Source of the DNA: DATAFF01 sp036257595
GTDB lineage: Bacteria > Pseudomonadota > Alphaproteobacteria > Rhizobiales > Aestuariivirgaceae
Reading direction: 5' to 3'
Length of the DNA: 64,000 nucleotides
Assembly: GCA_036257595.1 (NCBI GenBank)
Contig: DATAFF010000024.1
Coordinates: forward strand, 1 to 64,000
The position numbers were made by a program, and so were the translations under genes. This document shows, piece after piece, positions 45,310-56,448 of the stretch. Position 1 is the stretch's first letter; each line of letters starts with the position of its first letter. The notes under the pieces were generated by a model. The model was not told where the DNA came from and ran no database searches. It saw only the letters and a list, made by a program, of their open reading frames with translations.

Positions 45310-45942
45310 ATGAATGGAATAGCAAGGCCGGTTTTCGGGGAGGCGTTTTGGCGGCCCTTCCTGGCGCGCGCCGCCACCTTCGCCGCGAAATTGTCGGACT
45401 CTGCCGACGGTTTTAGCGAAGGCGACGTGATCGAGGAAATTTCCGGCCTTCTCGCCGACTTCGACAAACGGCTGGCCCCTATCATCGATGTCGAGCCGGG
45501 CGGCCGTATCGACTTCGTGGTGACGGCCAACGGCAATCGGAGTGCCTTCGGGATCGCCCGCCGGCTCGTCCGTTCGGCTCCGGCCGTCGCGAATTGGCGG
45601 TTCATTGCCCTGAAGCCACGCAATGCCGTCGATATGCGGCAGTCCATCACGCTGCCCACCGGCGAGGCGGCCAAGCTCGAGGAGATCCGCGTGGCCATGG
45701 TCTCGTCGCGCCGCGGGGTGGAAATCGCCTTGCTGATGCCGATCGACGCTCAGGACCCGCAAGCCGCCGCAAGCTGCCGGCCCGTGGCACGGGAAATCAT
45801 TCTCGAGCTGATCGGCGAGGAGGACATGGCGATCTCCGTCACCGACGTCGAGGTGTTTCCGCTGTCGGTGCTGCATCCCGGGTCGCAGACGATCTCGCTA
45901 GGCCAATTCGTCCAGGAGTTCGACCGCGTAATCGGTAGCTGA
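45310..45942 (+). CDS. Conserved-looking protein of unknown function
   Basis: From ATG 45310, with GGGGAAA upstream, the product has 210 residues; the frame is open further back. It has no signal peptide or membrane helix. It opens with an aromatic stretch (FGEAFWRPFLARAATFAAKL). An alpha/beta body follows with FVVTANGNRSAFGIARRLV, NWRFIALKPRN and a late DVEVFPLSVLHPG. I do not recognise the family. It stands between pyrG and eno, where kdsA is usual, but shows no resemblance to KdsA. Confidence 0.6.
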   Translation: MNGIARPVFGEAFWRPFLARAATFAAKLSDSADGFSEGDVIEEISGLLADFDKRLAPIIDVEPGGRIDFVVTANGNRSAFGIARRLVRSAPAVANWRFIALKPRNAVDMRQSITLPTGEAAKLEEIRVAMVSSRRGVEIALLMPIDAQDPQAAASCRPVAREIILELIGEEDMAISVTDVEVFPLSVLHPGSQTISLGQFVQEFDRVIGS

Positions 45943-46030
45943 CCTGCGGCGCATGGTGGCGTTGCCGTGGCGGCATGGCACTCCCTATAACCGGAAGCCT
46001 CATCGAGGAGCATCCGAGGCGGAGCAGCCC

Positions 46031-47308
46031 ATGACCACGATCATCGACATCACGGGGCGCGAGATCCTCGACAGTCGCGGCAATCCGACCGTCGAGGTCG
46101 ACGTCACATTGGACGACGGCGCCTTCGGACGCGCTGCCGTCCCTTCAGGCGCCTCGACCGGCGCCCATGAGGCGGTGGAGCTGCGAGACGGCGTGCGGGA
46201 CCGCTATCTCGGCAAGGGCGTGACCAGGGCGGTGGCTCATGTCAATGGCGAGCTCCGCGACGCCGTCGAGGGCATGGATGCCGAGGACCAGATCGCCATC
46301 GACAGCCGCATGATCGATCTCGATGGAACGCCTAACAAGTCGCGCCTTGGCGCCAATGCGATCCTCGGCGTGTCGCTCGCCGTCGCCAAGGCAGCGGCGG
46401 ATTCCGCGGGCCTGCCGCTCTTTCGCTATGTCGGCGGCATCGCCGCCCGCATCCTGCCAGTGCCGCTGATGAACATCATCAATGGCGGAGTCCATGCCGA
46501 CAATCCGATCGACTTCCAGGAATTCATGGTGGTGCCGGCCGGCGCTGCCACCATGGCTGACGCCGTCAGGATGGGCGCGGAGGTGTTTCACACGCTGAAG
46601 GCTGAGCTCAAGGCGGCGCGCCACAACACCAATGTCGGCGACGAAGGCGGTTTTGCTCCGAACCTGCCGGGTGCCGAGGCGGCGCTCGACTTCATCGTCG
46701 GGGCGATCGGCAAGGCCGGTTTTGCGCCGGGCCGCGACATCTTCCTTGCGCTCGACTGTGCCGCGACCGAGTTCTTCAAGGACGGCGCCTATCGTTATGA
46801 CGGTGAAGGCACCGTCCGCTCCCCCGAGGAGCAGGCGCGCTATCTCGCCAGGCTCGTGGATGACTACCCGATCATCTCGATCGAGGACGGCATGGCGGAG
46901 GACGATTGGGACGGCTGGAAGGTTCTCACCGATCTTGTCGGCGCGCGCTGCCAGCTGGTTGGCGATGATCTGTTCGTCACCAACACCGCGAGGCTCCGGC
47001 AGGGCATCGAGCTGCACGTCGCCAATGCGGTCCTTGTCAAGGTGAATCAGATCGGCACGCTGAGCGAGACCATCGAAACGGTGGATATGGCGCACCAGGC
47101 CGGCTATCGCGCGGTGATGTCCCACCGCTCGGGCGAAACCGAGGATTCGACCATTGCCGATCTGGCGGTTGCCACCAATTGCGGTCAGATCAAAGCCGGC
47201 TCGCTCGCCAGGTCGGATCGTACTGCAAAATACAATCAGCTGTTGCGGATCGCCGAGGAGCTCGGCGCGGAAGGCCGTTATGCAGGACTTTCAATCATTA
47301 ACAGGTGA
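46031..47308 (+). CDS. eno: Enolase
   Basis: Enolase interconverts 2-phosphoglycerate and phosphoenolpyruvate. From ATG 46031 it has 425 residues. Signatures are REILDSRGNPTVEVDV, PSGASTGAHEAVELRD, metal ligands in LALDCAATEF and ISIEDGMAEDDWDGW and VGDDLFVTN, and the signature LVKVNQIGTLSET. In relatives ftsB and pdhA follow; here an unknown gene and uvrA do. Confidence 0.96.
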   Translation: MTTIIDITGREILDSRGNPTVEVDVTLDDGAFGRAAVPSGASTGAHEAVELRDGVRDRYLGKGVTRAVAHVNGELRDAVEGMDAEDQIAIDSRMIDLDGTPNKSRLGANAILGVSLAVAKAAADSAGLPLFRYVGGIAARILPVPLMNIINGGVHADNPIDFQEFMVVPAGAATMADAVRMGAEVFHTLKAELKAARHNTNVGDEGGFAPNLPGAEAALDFIVGAIGKAGFAPGRDIFLALDCAATEFFKDGAYRYDGEGTVRSPEEQARYLARLVDDYPIISIEDGMAEDDWDGWKVLTDLVGARCQLVGDDLFVTNTARLRQGIELHVANAVLVKVNQIGTLSETIETVDMAHQAGYRAVMSHRSGETEDSTIADLAVATNCGQIKAGSLARSDRTAKYNQLLRIAEELGAEGRYAGLSIINR

Positions 47309-47373
47309 ACTGGCCGCGGCTTTGCCACAATGCCACGGCACAGCATGGGAGAACTCAGGGCGGCCCGGGGTCG

Positions 47374-47994
47374 ATGCAAAAGATTCACCTGTTCATTTCA
47401 AGCGCCTGCGCCGTGACGGCGGTGGCGCTGGGCGTCATTCAGACATTTGATCTGACGCGCTCCTCGCCGCCGGTTGCCGCACCGGTGACGGCGGTTAAGC
47501 CGCTCTCCCAGTCGATCGTCACGGCGGCCAAGACCAATGGCCAGTCGTCCTATGCCGGCCGGCCCGACGCCCGCAAATTCCGCTTCAGCTCCACCTTGCC
47601 TGGCGACGCCGCGCCAACCGCCGATCTCGCTGCCATTTTCGATTCGGAATCCGGGACCACCGCCACCGTCAACGGTCAGAACGGCGTCGACTTCATCGTC
47701 GAGTTCGGCGAAGCAGGGCCGCTAACCGTCACCGGCCTCGACTACCGCCAGCCGGCGGTGGTGCGCAATGTTCCCCGTCCGGTGGCGCTCGACGTCATGG
47801 TCCTCCCGGAGGGCCAGGTCGAGGGTGGCGGCCGCGCCATTCTGAGCTTTCCGCTCTCCGGTGAGGAAGGCGTGCAGAGCTTCCGGATCCCCGCGACATC
47901 CGGCAAGGGGCTCTGGATCAGGCTCGCCGGTTCGATCGAGAGTTCCTCGCTCGCGCTCGGCGAGCTCAAGGTGCTGACCGCCGGGCCGAACTGA
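47374..47994 (+). CDS. Exported protein of unknown function (beta-sandwich-like)
   Basis: The product has 206 residues from ATG 47374; an alternative frame start at 47305 overlaps the eno end. It begins with a hydrophobic segment (about residues 6-24, FISSACAVTAVALGVIQTF), a signal anchor or signal peptide. The rest is beta-rich with NGVDFIVEFGEAGPLTVTG, VALDVMVLPEGQVEG and GKGLWIRLAGSIESSSLALG. That pattern resembles a galactose-binding or discoidin-like fold, but this is inference. A heptamer array starts immediately after its TGA. Confidence 0.55.
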   Translation: MQKIHLFISSACAVTAVALGVIQTFDLTRSSPPVAAPVTAVKPLSQSIVTAAKTNGQSSYAGRPDARKFRFSSTLPGDAAPTADLAAIFDSESGTTATVNGQNGVDFIVEFGEAGPLTVTGLDYRQPAVVRNVPRPVALDVMVLPEGQVEGGGRAILSFPLSGEEGVQSFRIPATSGKGLWIRLAGSIESSSLALGELKVLTAGPN

Positions 47995-48036
47995 AGGCAG
48001 TCGCCGTTCGCTGCCTACTGCCCAATGCCTACTGCC
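47995..48036. repeat. TAGGCAG array between convergent genes (47374 gene and uvrA)
   Basis: The whole 42-bp gap is the array: aggcagtcgccgttcg after the plus-strand TGA, then ctgcctactgcccaatgcct and on up to the uvrA stop. On the minus strand the uvrA TGA is followed at once by GGCAGTAGGCATTGGGCAG. Both genes touch their array with no spacer. Confidence 0.85.
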
Positions 48037-50964
<2,928 letters not shown>

Positions 50965-50979
50965 GATCGCTTGGGACTA

Positions 50980-50994
50980 GACCAAAAGGTGAAC
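50980..50994 (-). promoter_or_regulatory. Probable LexA box of uvrA
   Basis: On the minus strand the sequence reads GTTC-accтtttG GTC in spaced form: half-site GTTC, seven bases, then GGTC, one mismatch from GTTC-N7-GTTC. It starts 16 bases before the uvrA ATG. A weak TTGCCG-N17-TAGTCC promoter overlaps it. uvrA is a usual SOS gene in alphaproteobacteria, which supports the call. Confidence 0.5.
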
Positions 50995-51179
50995 ATCGGC
51001 AAGCTCGCAGTGAATACGCATACACAACAAAGAGATCTCGGGGGCAGCGTCCGCCTGGAGCAGAATACCGAATATGGGACTGCGATGTGTTTGGAAAATA
51101 GCGCATTGCACCATGACTGCCGCCAAGGCTTGCCATTCACTTGTGCTTCCGCTCATTCTGGCGCGGGAGGAGTCCTCAA

Positions 51180-52010
51180 GTGATCGATGCCAGTGTCGAA
51201 CCCCTGCCTGTCCGCCCCGAGGCGATCCGCATCGAGGATCTTCACAAGCGCTTCGGCCCGCTGGAGGTATTGCGCGGCGTCTCGCTTTCGGCCAGGGAAG
51301 GCGATGTCCTGTCGGTCATCGGCGCCTCCGGCTCGGGCAAGAGCACGCTCCTGCGCTGCGTCAATCTGCTTGAGCTGCCGTCGCAGGGGCGCATCCTCGT
51401 CTCGGGCGAGGAGGTGAAGCTGAAGCCCGGCCGCGACGGCAACCTGGCGCCGGTCGACCATCGCCAGGTCGAGCGCGTCCGCAGCCGGCTTGGAATGGTG
51501 TTCCAAAGCTTCAACCTGTGGCAGCACATGACGGTGCTGCAGAATGTCATCGAGGCGCCCGTCCACGTTCTCAAGGTCCGCAAGCCCGACGCCATCGAGA
51601 AGGCCGAGGCGCTGCTCAACCGCGTCGGTCTTTACGAGAAGAAGGATCAATATCCGGCATTTCTCTCCGGCGGCCAGCAACAGCGCGCCGCCATTGCCAG
51701 GGCCCTGGCGGTCGATCCGCAGGTCATGCTGTTCGACGAGCCCACCTCGGCGCTCGACCCCGAGCTCGTCGGCGAGGTTCTGAAGGTCATCCGGTCGCTT
51801 GCCGAGGAGGGCCGGACGATGCTGCTCGTCACCCATGAGATGGCCTTTGCCCGCGAGGTGTCCTCGCATGTCATGTTCCTGCATCGCGGCCTGGTCGAGG
51901 AGGAGGGGCCGCCGACGCGGGTGTTCGGCAGCCCGCGCTCCGAGCGCTGCCGCCAGTTCGTCAACGCCATGAACAAGGAGGCGGCGGCCCACCCCCGCCC
52001 GGAGGTCTAG
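51180..52010 (+). CDS. Polar amino-acid ABC transporter ATP-binding protein
   Basis: The 276-residue ATPase (GTG 51180, GGAGGAG seven bases upstream) belongs to the HisP/GlnQ/ArtP group. It has Walker A GASGSGKSTLL, the Q-loop in GMVFQSFNLWQHMTVLQNV, signature LSGGQQQRAAIARAL and Walker B VMLFDEPTSALDPE, with the switch His in LLVTHEMAFA. No permease or binding protein is adjacent, so its partners are elsewhere. The 215 bp before it hold no gene. Confidence 0.88.
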   Translation: MIDASVEPLPVRPEAIRIEDLHKRFGPLEVLRGVSLSAREGDVLSVIGASGSGKSTLLRCVNLLELPSQGRILVSGEEVKLKPGRDGNLAPVDHRQVERVRSRLGMVFQSFNLWQHMTVLQNVIEAPVHVLKVRKPDAIEKAEALLNRVGLYEKKDQYPAFLSGGQQQRAAIARALAVDPQVMLFDEPTSALDPELVGEVLKVIRSLAEEGRTMLLVTHEMAFAREVSSHVMFLHRGLVEEEGPPTRVFGSPRSERCRQFVNAMNKEAAAHPRPEV

Positions 52011-52014
52011 CCCC

Positions 52015-52620
52015 ATGGAGCTGAATGCCTTCCTCGCCTACTGCCTTGCCGCGGTGGCGATCATCATCGTGCCCGGCCCGACGGTGACCATGATCGTTGC
52101 CAACAGCCTGCGGCATGGCTCGCGCGCCGGCATGCTGAATGTCGCCGGCACCCAGGCCGGCCTTCTGATCTGGCTCGCCATCGCGGTGCTCGGGTTGGCC
52201 GCTGCCATCCAGGCCATGGGCGTCTGGTTCGACGTGGTCCGGATTGCCGGTGCCGCCTACCTCGTCTGGCTCGGTATCGGGCTTTGGCGCTCCGGCGGCG
52301 AGTTGCGCACTGCCGAGCGGGCCAGACCCAATGGCAGCTTCTTTCTCCAGGGGCTCTGGGTGATCCTGTCCAACCCCAAAATGCTTCTGGTGTTCGGCGC
52401 CCTCATCCCGCAGTTCATCTCGCCGGAGCGCGGCTTTGCGGGCCAGCTGACCTTCCTGGTCGTGGTGTTCATGGTGCTGGCGGCGTTCTTCGACGGCGCC
52501 TATGCGCTGCTCGCCGGATCGGCCGGGGCCTGGCTGTCGCGCGCCCGGATCAAGCTGGTCGAGCGGATTTCCGGCAGCTGCCTGATCGCCGGCGGGCTGT
52601 GGCTTGCCTTCCGCCGTTAG
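52015..52620 (+). CDS. LysE/RhtB family amino-acid exporter
   Basis: The 201-residue inner-membrane protein has about six helices. It shows the family motif IIIVPGPTVTMIVANSLRHG near the N-terminus, AAYLVWLGIGLWR, and LSNPKMLLVFGALIPQFI. RhtB-type proteins export homoserine, threonine or related compounds; the substrate here is unknown. It starts 4 bp after the ABC ATPase gene, suggesting a shared transcript for amino-acid traffic. Confidence 0.88.
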   Translation: MELNAFLAYCLAAVAIIIVPGPTVTMIVANSLRHGSRAGMLNVAGTQAGLLIWLAIAVLGLAAAIQAMGVWFDVVRIAGAAYLVWLGIGLWRSGGELRTAERARPNGSFFLQGLWVILSNPKMLLVFGALIPQFISPERGFAGQLTFLVVVFMVLAAFFDGAYALLAGSAGAWLSRARIKLVERISGSCLIAGGLWLAFRR

Positions 52621-52661
52621 ATGTCCTTAAAGGGGCGCCGTAACCAACAGGGCTCTCGGAT

Positions 52662-53168
52662 GTGACCTCGCGCATCGCCTTTTACCCGGGAAGCTTCGAT
52701 CCCGTCACTTTCGGCCATCTCGACATCATTGCCCGCGTCGCCCGCATTTGCGACCGCCTGGTGCTGGGGGTCGGCGCGCATCATGGCAAGCAGCCGTTGA
52801 TCGAAACCCCGGAGCGGGTCAGCCTGCTGCGCGAGGTCGCGACCCCGATTGCCGCGCATTCCGGCATTGCCCTCGATATCGTGGTGTTCGACGGCCTCGC
52901 GGTCGACGCCGCCCGCAAGGCCAAGGCCGGCCTGATCGTGCGCGGCCTGCGCGATGCCACCGATTTCGATTACGAGGTGCAGATGGGCCAGATGAATGCC
53001 GCGCTCGCACCCGATATCGAGACCGTCTTCCTTGCCGCCAGCCCCGCCACCCGAATGATCGCCTCCTCCCTCGTCAAGCAGATCGCGCGCATGGGCGGCG
53101 ATGTTCGCCCATTCGTGCCGGAGGAGGCGGAAAAGGCTATCCGCCGGGTGCTCGGGACATCCAATTGA
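52662..53168 (+). CDS. coaD: Pantetheine-phosphate adenylyltransferase
   Basis: CoaD makes dephospho-CoA. The 168-residue protein (GTG 52662) has the nucleotidyltransferase start RIAFYPGSFDPVTFGHLDII with the TxGH-like motif, VRGLRDATDFDYEVQM, and the C-terminal ASSLVKQIARMGGDV. It begins the conserved coaD-ppi-ppi-queA-tgt series. Confidence 0.95.
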   Translation: MTSRIAFYPGSFDPVTFGHLDIIARVARICDRLVLGVGAHHGKQPLIETPERVSLLREVATPIAAHSGIALDIVVFDGLAVDAARKAKAGLIVRGLRDATDFDYEVQMGQMNAALAPDIETVFLAASPATRMIASSLVKQIARMGGDVRPFVPEEAEKAIRRVLGTSN

Positions 53169-53188
53169 TCCATCTCAGGGAGAAACCA

Positions 53189-53734
53189 ATGCTGCCGAAA
53201 GCCAGCCTGTCGCGAGCTGCCGCCTTGCTTGCGCTCAATGTCGTCCTCGCCGCCCCGGTGCTGGCGGCGAGCGACCCCGAGAACACGCTGGTGATGACCC
53301 TGAAATGCGGCGACGTTGTCATCGACCTCCTGCCTGACCTCGCGCCGAAGCATGTCGCGCAGATCAAGAAGCTCACCCGCCAGGGCTTCTATGACGGCAT
53401 CGTCTTCCACCGCGTCATCGACGGCTTCATGGCGCAGACCGGCGATCCGACCGGCACCGGCACCGGCGGCTCGCAGGAGCCCGATCTGCCGGCGGAATTC
53501 TCCAAGGAACATTTTTCCCGCGGCACACTTGGCATGGCGCGCACCAATGACCCGAACAGCGCCAATTCGCAATTCTTCATCATGTTCGCCGATGGCGGGT
53601 TCCTTAACGGCAACTACACCGTGTTCGGCAAGGTGCGCAGCGGCATGGAATGCGTCGACCAGATCAACAAGGGCGAGCCGCCGGCCAATCCCGACAAGAT
53701 CGTGCGACTGAAGGTGCAGAAGGATGTCAAATAG
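53189..53734 (+). CDS. ppiA: Periplasmic cyclophilin-type peptidyl-prolyl isomerase
   Basis: The 181-residue product has a cleavable signal peptide (about residues 1-27, ending VLAAS). A cyclophilin domain follows with GFYDGIVFHRVIDGFMAQ, GDPTGTGTGGS and NSANSQFFIMFADG. The catalytic Arg is in FHRV. AGGGAGA precedes ATG 53189. It and the next gene look like a duplication whose products go to periplasm and cytoplasm. Confidence 0.92.
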   Translation: MLPKASLSRAAALLALNVVLAAPVLAASDPENTLVMTLKCGDVVIDLLPDLAPKHVAQIKKLTRQGFYDGIVFHRVIDGFMAQTGDPTGTGTGGSQEPDLPAEFSKEHFSRGTLGMARTNDPNSANSQFFIMFADGGFLNGNYTVFGKVRSGMECVDQINKGEPPANPDKIVRLKVQKDVK

Positions 53735-53742
53735 GAGGACCG

Positions 53743-54216
53743 ATGGCGGACCGCGACCCCGATAACACCATCTACATGGATCTGCCGCATGGCCGCGTGG
53801 TGATCGAGCTCAGGCCCGACATTGCACCCGACCATGTGCGCCGCATCAAGGAGCTGGCCCGCGAGGGCTTCTATGACGGCGTGCCGTTCCACCGCGTCAT
53901 CGAAGGCTTCATGGCGCAAGGCGGCGACCCGACGGGCACCGGCACCGGCGGCTCCTCCAAGCCCGATCTCAAGGCCGAGTTCTCCGATGCGCCGCACAAG
54001 CGCGGGGCCTGCTCGATGGCGCGCAGCCAGAATCCGAATTCGGCAAACAGCCAGTTCTTCATCTGCTTTACGCCCTGCGACTTTCTCGACGGCCAATACA
54101 CCGTCTGGGGTCAGGTGGTGGAGGGCATGGAGCATGTCGATCGCCTGAAGCGTGGCGAGCCGGTCAGCAACCCGGACCGTATCGTCAAGATGCAGGTGGC
54201 CGCCGACGCCCGCTGA
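53743..54216 (+). CDS. ppiB: Cytoplasmic cyclophilin-type peptidyl-prolyl isomerase
   Basis: The 157-residue product has no signal peptide. It matches its upstream neighbour closely: GFYDGVPFHRVIEGFMAQGG, GDPTGTGTGGSS and NSANSQFFICF. It starts 8 bp after ppiA behind AGGAGG and ends overlapping queA by one base (TGATG). Confidence 0.93.
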   Translation: MADRDPDNTIYMDLPHGRVVIELRPDIAPDHVRRIKELAREGFYDGVPFHRVIEGFMAQGGDPTGTGTGGSSKPDLKAEFSDAPHKRGACSMARSQNPNSANSQFFICFTPCDFLDGQYTVWGQVVEGMEHVDRLKRGEPVSNPDRIVKMQVAADAR

Positions 54217-55295
54217 TGCGGGTCGACGCCTTCGACTTCGCGCTGCCCGACAAGCTGATCGCGCTGGAGCCGGCGCGCCCGCGCGATGCGGCGCGCCTTC
54301 TCATTGTTCGCCCGGGCGCATCGCGCGAGCTCGAGGACAGCCGCGTCGCTTCATTGCCGAGCCTGCTCAGCCCCGGCGACCTGCTGGTGTTCAACGATAC
54401 GCGGGTGATCCCGGCACGGCTCACCGGCCGCCGCATCAATCGTGGCGACCGTCCGCTGATCGAGGTGCTGCTCAACCGGCGCATCGATCCCCACCGCTGG
54501 TTCGCGTTCGCCCGTCCCGGCAAGCGCCTCAGGCCAGGCGACCTCATTCGCTTCGGCGAGCAGGGTCGCGTCTGCCTCCTGGGCGAGCTCGAAGCAACGG
54601 TTGCCGATAAGCGTGACCGCGGCGAGATCGAGCTTGCCTTCAGCCTGAGCGGAGCGGTGCTCGACGAGGCGATCGAGCAGCTGGGCGAGGCGCCGCTGCC
54701 GCCCTATATCGTCGGCCGGCGTGACGCGGTGGACGCCGATCGGCAGGACTATCAGACGGTCTACGCCGCGCATGACGGCGCCGTCGCCGCACCCACTGCC
54801 GGCCTCCATTTCACGCCGGAGATGCTGGCCAATCTTGCGCGCTCGGGCATCGACAGCGCCTTCGTGACGCTGCATGTCGGCGCCGGCACTTTCCTGCCGG
54901 TGACCGCCGCCGATACGAGCCAGCATCACATGCTCCCCGAATGGGGCGAGATCGACGGAGCCACCGCCGAGCGGCTGAACAAGACCCGCGACAAGGGCGG
55001 CCGCATCGTCGCCATCGGCACTACGGCGCTACGGCTCCTCGAGAGCGCTGCCGACGAGCGCGGCCGGATCGAGGCCTTTCGGGGCGACACCGATCTCTTC
55101 ATCACGCCAGGCTACCCTTTCCGCGCCGTCAATGTGCTGATGACCAATTTTCACCTGCCGCGCTCGACCTTGTTCATGCTGGTGGCCGCCTTTTCCGGTC
55201 TCGACACGATGAAGCGCGCCTATGCCCATGCCATTGCCGAGCGCTATCGGTTCTATTCCTATGGCGATGCCAGCCTGCTATTTCGCTCGCCATGA
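54216..55295 (+). CDS. queA: S-adenosylmethionine:tRNA ribosyltransferase-isomerase
   Basis: QueA builds epoxyqueuosine on preQ1-containing tRNA from S-adenosylmethionine. The 359-residue protein starts MRVDAFDFALPDKLIALEP. It has LLVFNDTRVIPARL, DYQTVYAAHDGAVAAPTAG followed by LHFT, and GYPFRAVNVLMTNFHLPRS. It overlaps tgt by 4 bases (ATGA), which couples the two steps of queuosine synthesis. Confidence 0.95.
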   Translation: MRVDAFDFALPDKLIALEPARPRDAARLLIVRPGASRELEDSRVASLPSLLSPGDLLVFNDTRVIPARLTGRRINRGDRPLIEVLLNRRIDPHRWFAFARPGKRLRPGDLIRFGEQGRVCLLGELEATVADKRDRGEIELAFSLSGAVLDEAIEQLGEAPLPPYIVGRRDAVDADRQDYQTVYAAHDGAVAAPTAGLHFTPEMLANLARSGIDSAFVTLHVGAGTFLPVTAADTSQHHMLPEWGEIDGATAERLNKTRDKGGRIVAIGTTALRLLESAADERGRIEAFRGDTDLFITPGYPFRAVNVLMTNFHLPRSTLFMLVAAFSGLDTMKRAYAHAIAERYRFYSYGDASLLFRSP

Positions 55296-56416
55296 CAACA
55301 ACGGATTTCAGCTTTCGGCTGCTCGGGCAGGATGGCGGCGCACGACTCGGCCGCATCGACACGCCGCGCGGCGCGATCCGAACCCCGGCCTTCATGCCGG
55401 TCGGCACCGCCGGAACGGTGAAGGCGGTTCACCTCGACCAGCTGCGCGCGCTCGGCACCGACATCATCCTCGGCAACACCTATCATCTGATGCTCCGTCC
55501 CGGCGCCGAGCGGATCGCCCGGCTCGGCGGTCTCAACAGCTTCATCGGCTGGCCGGGACCGATCCTCACCGACTCGGGCGGCTTCCAGGTGATGTCGCTC
55601 GCCAGGCTCAGGCGCATCGACGAGCATGGCGTGACCTTTGCCTCGCATATCGATGGCAGCCGTCACGAGCTGACGCCCGAGCGCGCCATGGAGATCCAGC
55701 ATCTGCTCGGCTCTACCATTCAGATGCAGCTCGACGAATGCCTCGCCTTTCCCCATTCCGAGGCCGAATGCGCCCGCGCCATGCGGCTGTCGCTGCGCTG
55801 GGCCGAGCGCTCGCTCAAGGCCTTCAACCGCCAGCCCGGCCATGCGTGCTTCGGCATCCTTCAGGGCGGCATCCATTCGAAGCTTCGCTTCGAGTCTGCG
55901 CAGGGCCTCGCCGCCATGGGCTTCGACGGCTATGCCATTGGCGGGCTTGCGGTCGGCGAGACCCAGGCGCAGATGCTTGCCACCATCGATGTCACGGCGC
56001 CGCTCCTGCCGGACGAGCGGCCTCGCTATCTCATGGGCGTCGGCACGCCGCTTGACATCGTCCAGGCGGTGGGTCGCGGCATTGACATGTTCGACTGCGT
56101 GATGCCGACGCGCTCGGGCCGGCACGGCCAGGCCTTCACCCGCTTCGGTCGGCTCAATCTCCGGAATGCCAGGCACGCCGACGATCCGCGGCCGCTCGAC
56201 GAGACGAGCTCATGCCCCGCCGCCTCGCGCTATTCGCGAGCCTATCTGCACCATCTGGTCAAATCCGGCGAGATCCTCGGCATGATGCTCCTGTCCATCG
56301 CCAATCTCGCCTATTATCAGGAGCTGATGGCAGGGATCCGCCAGGCCATTGCCGAGCGCCGCTTCATCGACCATCGTGACCGCCTTATGGCAGAGTGGAG
56401 CCAGGTTGCAGACTGA
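55292..56416 (+). CDS. tgt: tRNA-guanine transglycosylase lacking most zinc ligands
   Basis: Tgt replaces guanine-34 of GUN-anticodon tRNAs with preQ1. The 374-residue TIM-barrel protein keeps the catalytic blocks GTAGTVKAVHLDQL, LTDSGGFQVMSL, GGLAVGE and GIDMFDCVMPTRSGRHG. The usual zinc site C-x-C-x2-C...H reads S306-S-C308-P-A-A311, and the distal His is A337 (LLSIANL instead of LLTIHNL). Three of four ligands are thus replaced. The rest looks functional and the gene is coupled to queA, so I do not call it a pseudogene. The zinc-less form may be shared by related rhizobia. Confidence 0.92.
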   Translation: MTTTDFSFRLLGQDGGARLGRIDTPRGAIRTPAFMPVGTAGTVKAVHLDQLRALGTDIILGNTYHLMLRPGAERIARLGGLNSFIGWPGPILTDSGGFQVMSLARLRRIDEHGVTFASHIDGSRHELTPERAMEIQHLLGSTIQMQLDECLAFPHSEAECARAMRLSLRWAERSLKAFNRQPGHACFGILQGGIHSKLRFESAQGLAAMGFDGYAIGGLAVGETQAQMLATIDVTAPLLPDERPRYLMGVGTPLDIVQAVGRGIDMFDCVMPTRSGRHGQAFTRFGRLNLRNARHADDPRPLDETSSCPAASRYSRAYLHHLVKSGEILGMMLLSIANLAYYQELMAGIRQAIAERRFIDHRDRLMAEWSQVAD

Positions 56417-56448
56417 CCTTTAGCCTGAGGCAAGAGCGGAACCACGTC

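Noticed and set aside
55292..56416. tgt as a pseudogene
   Set aside because: The reading frame is full length, the catalytic motifs are intact and it is coupled to queA; only the zinc ligands differ.
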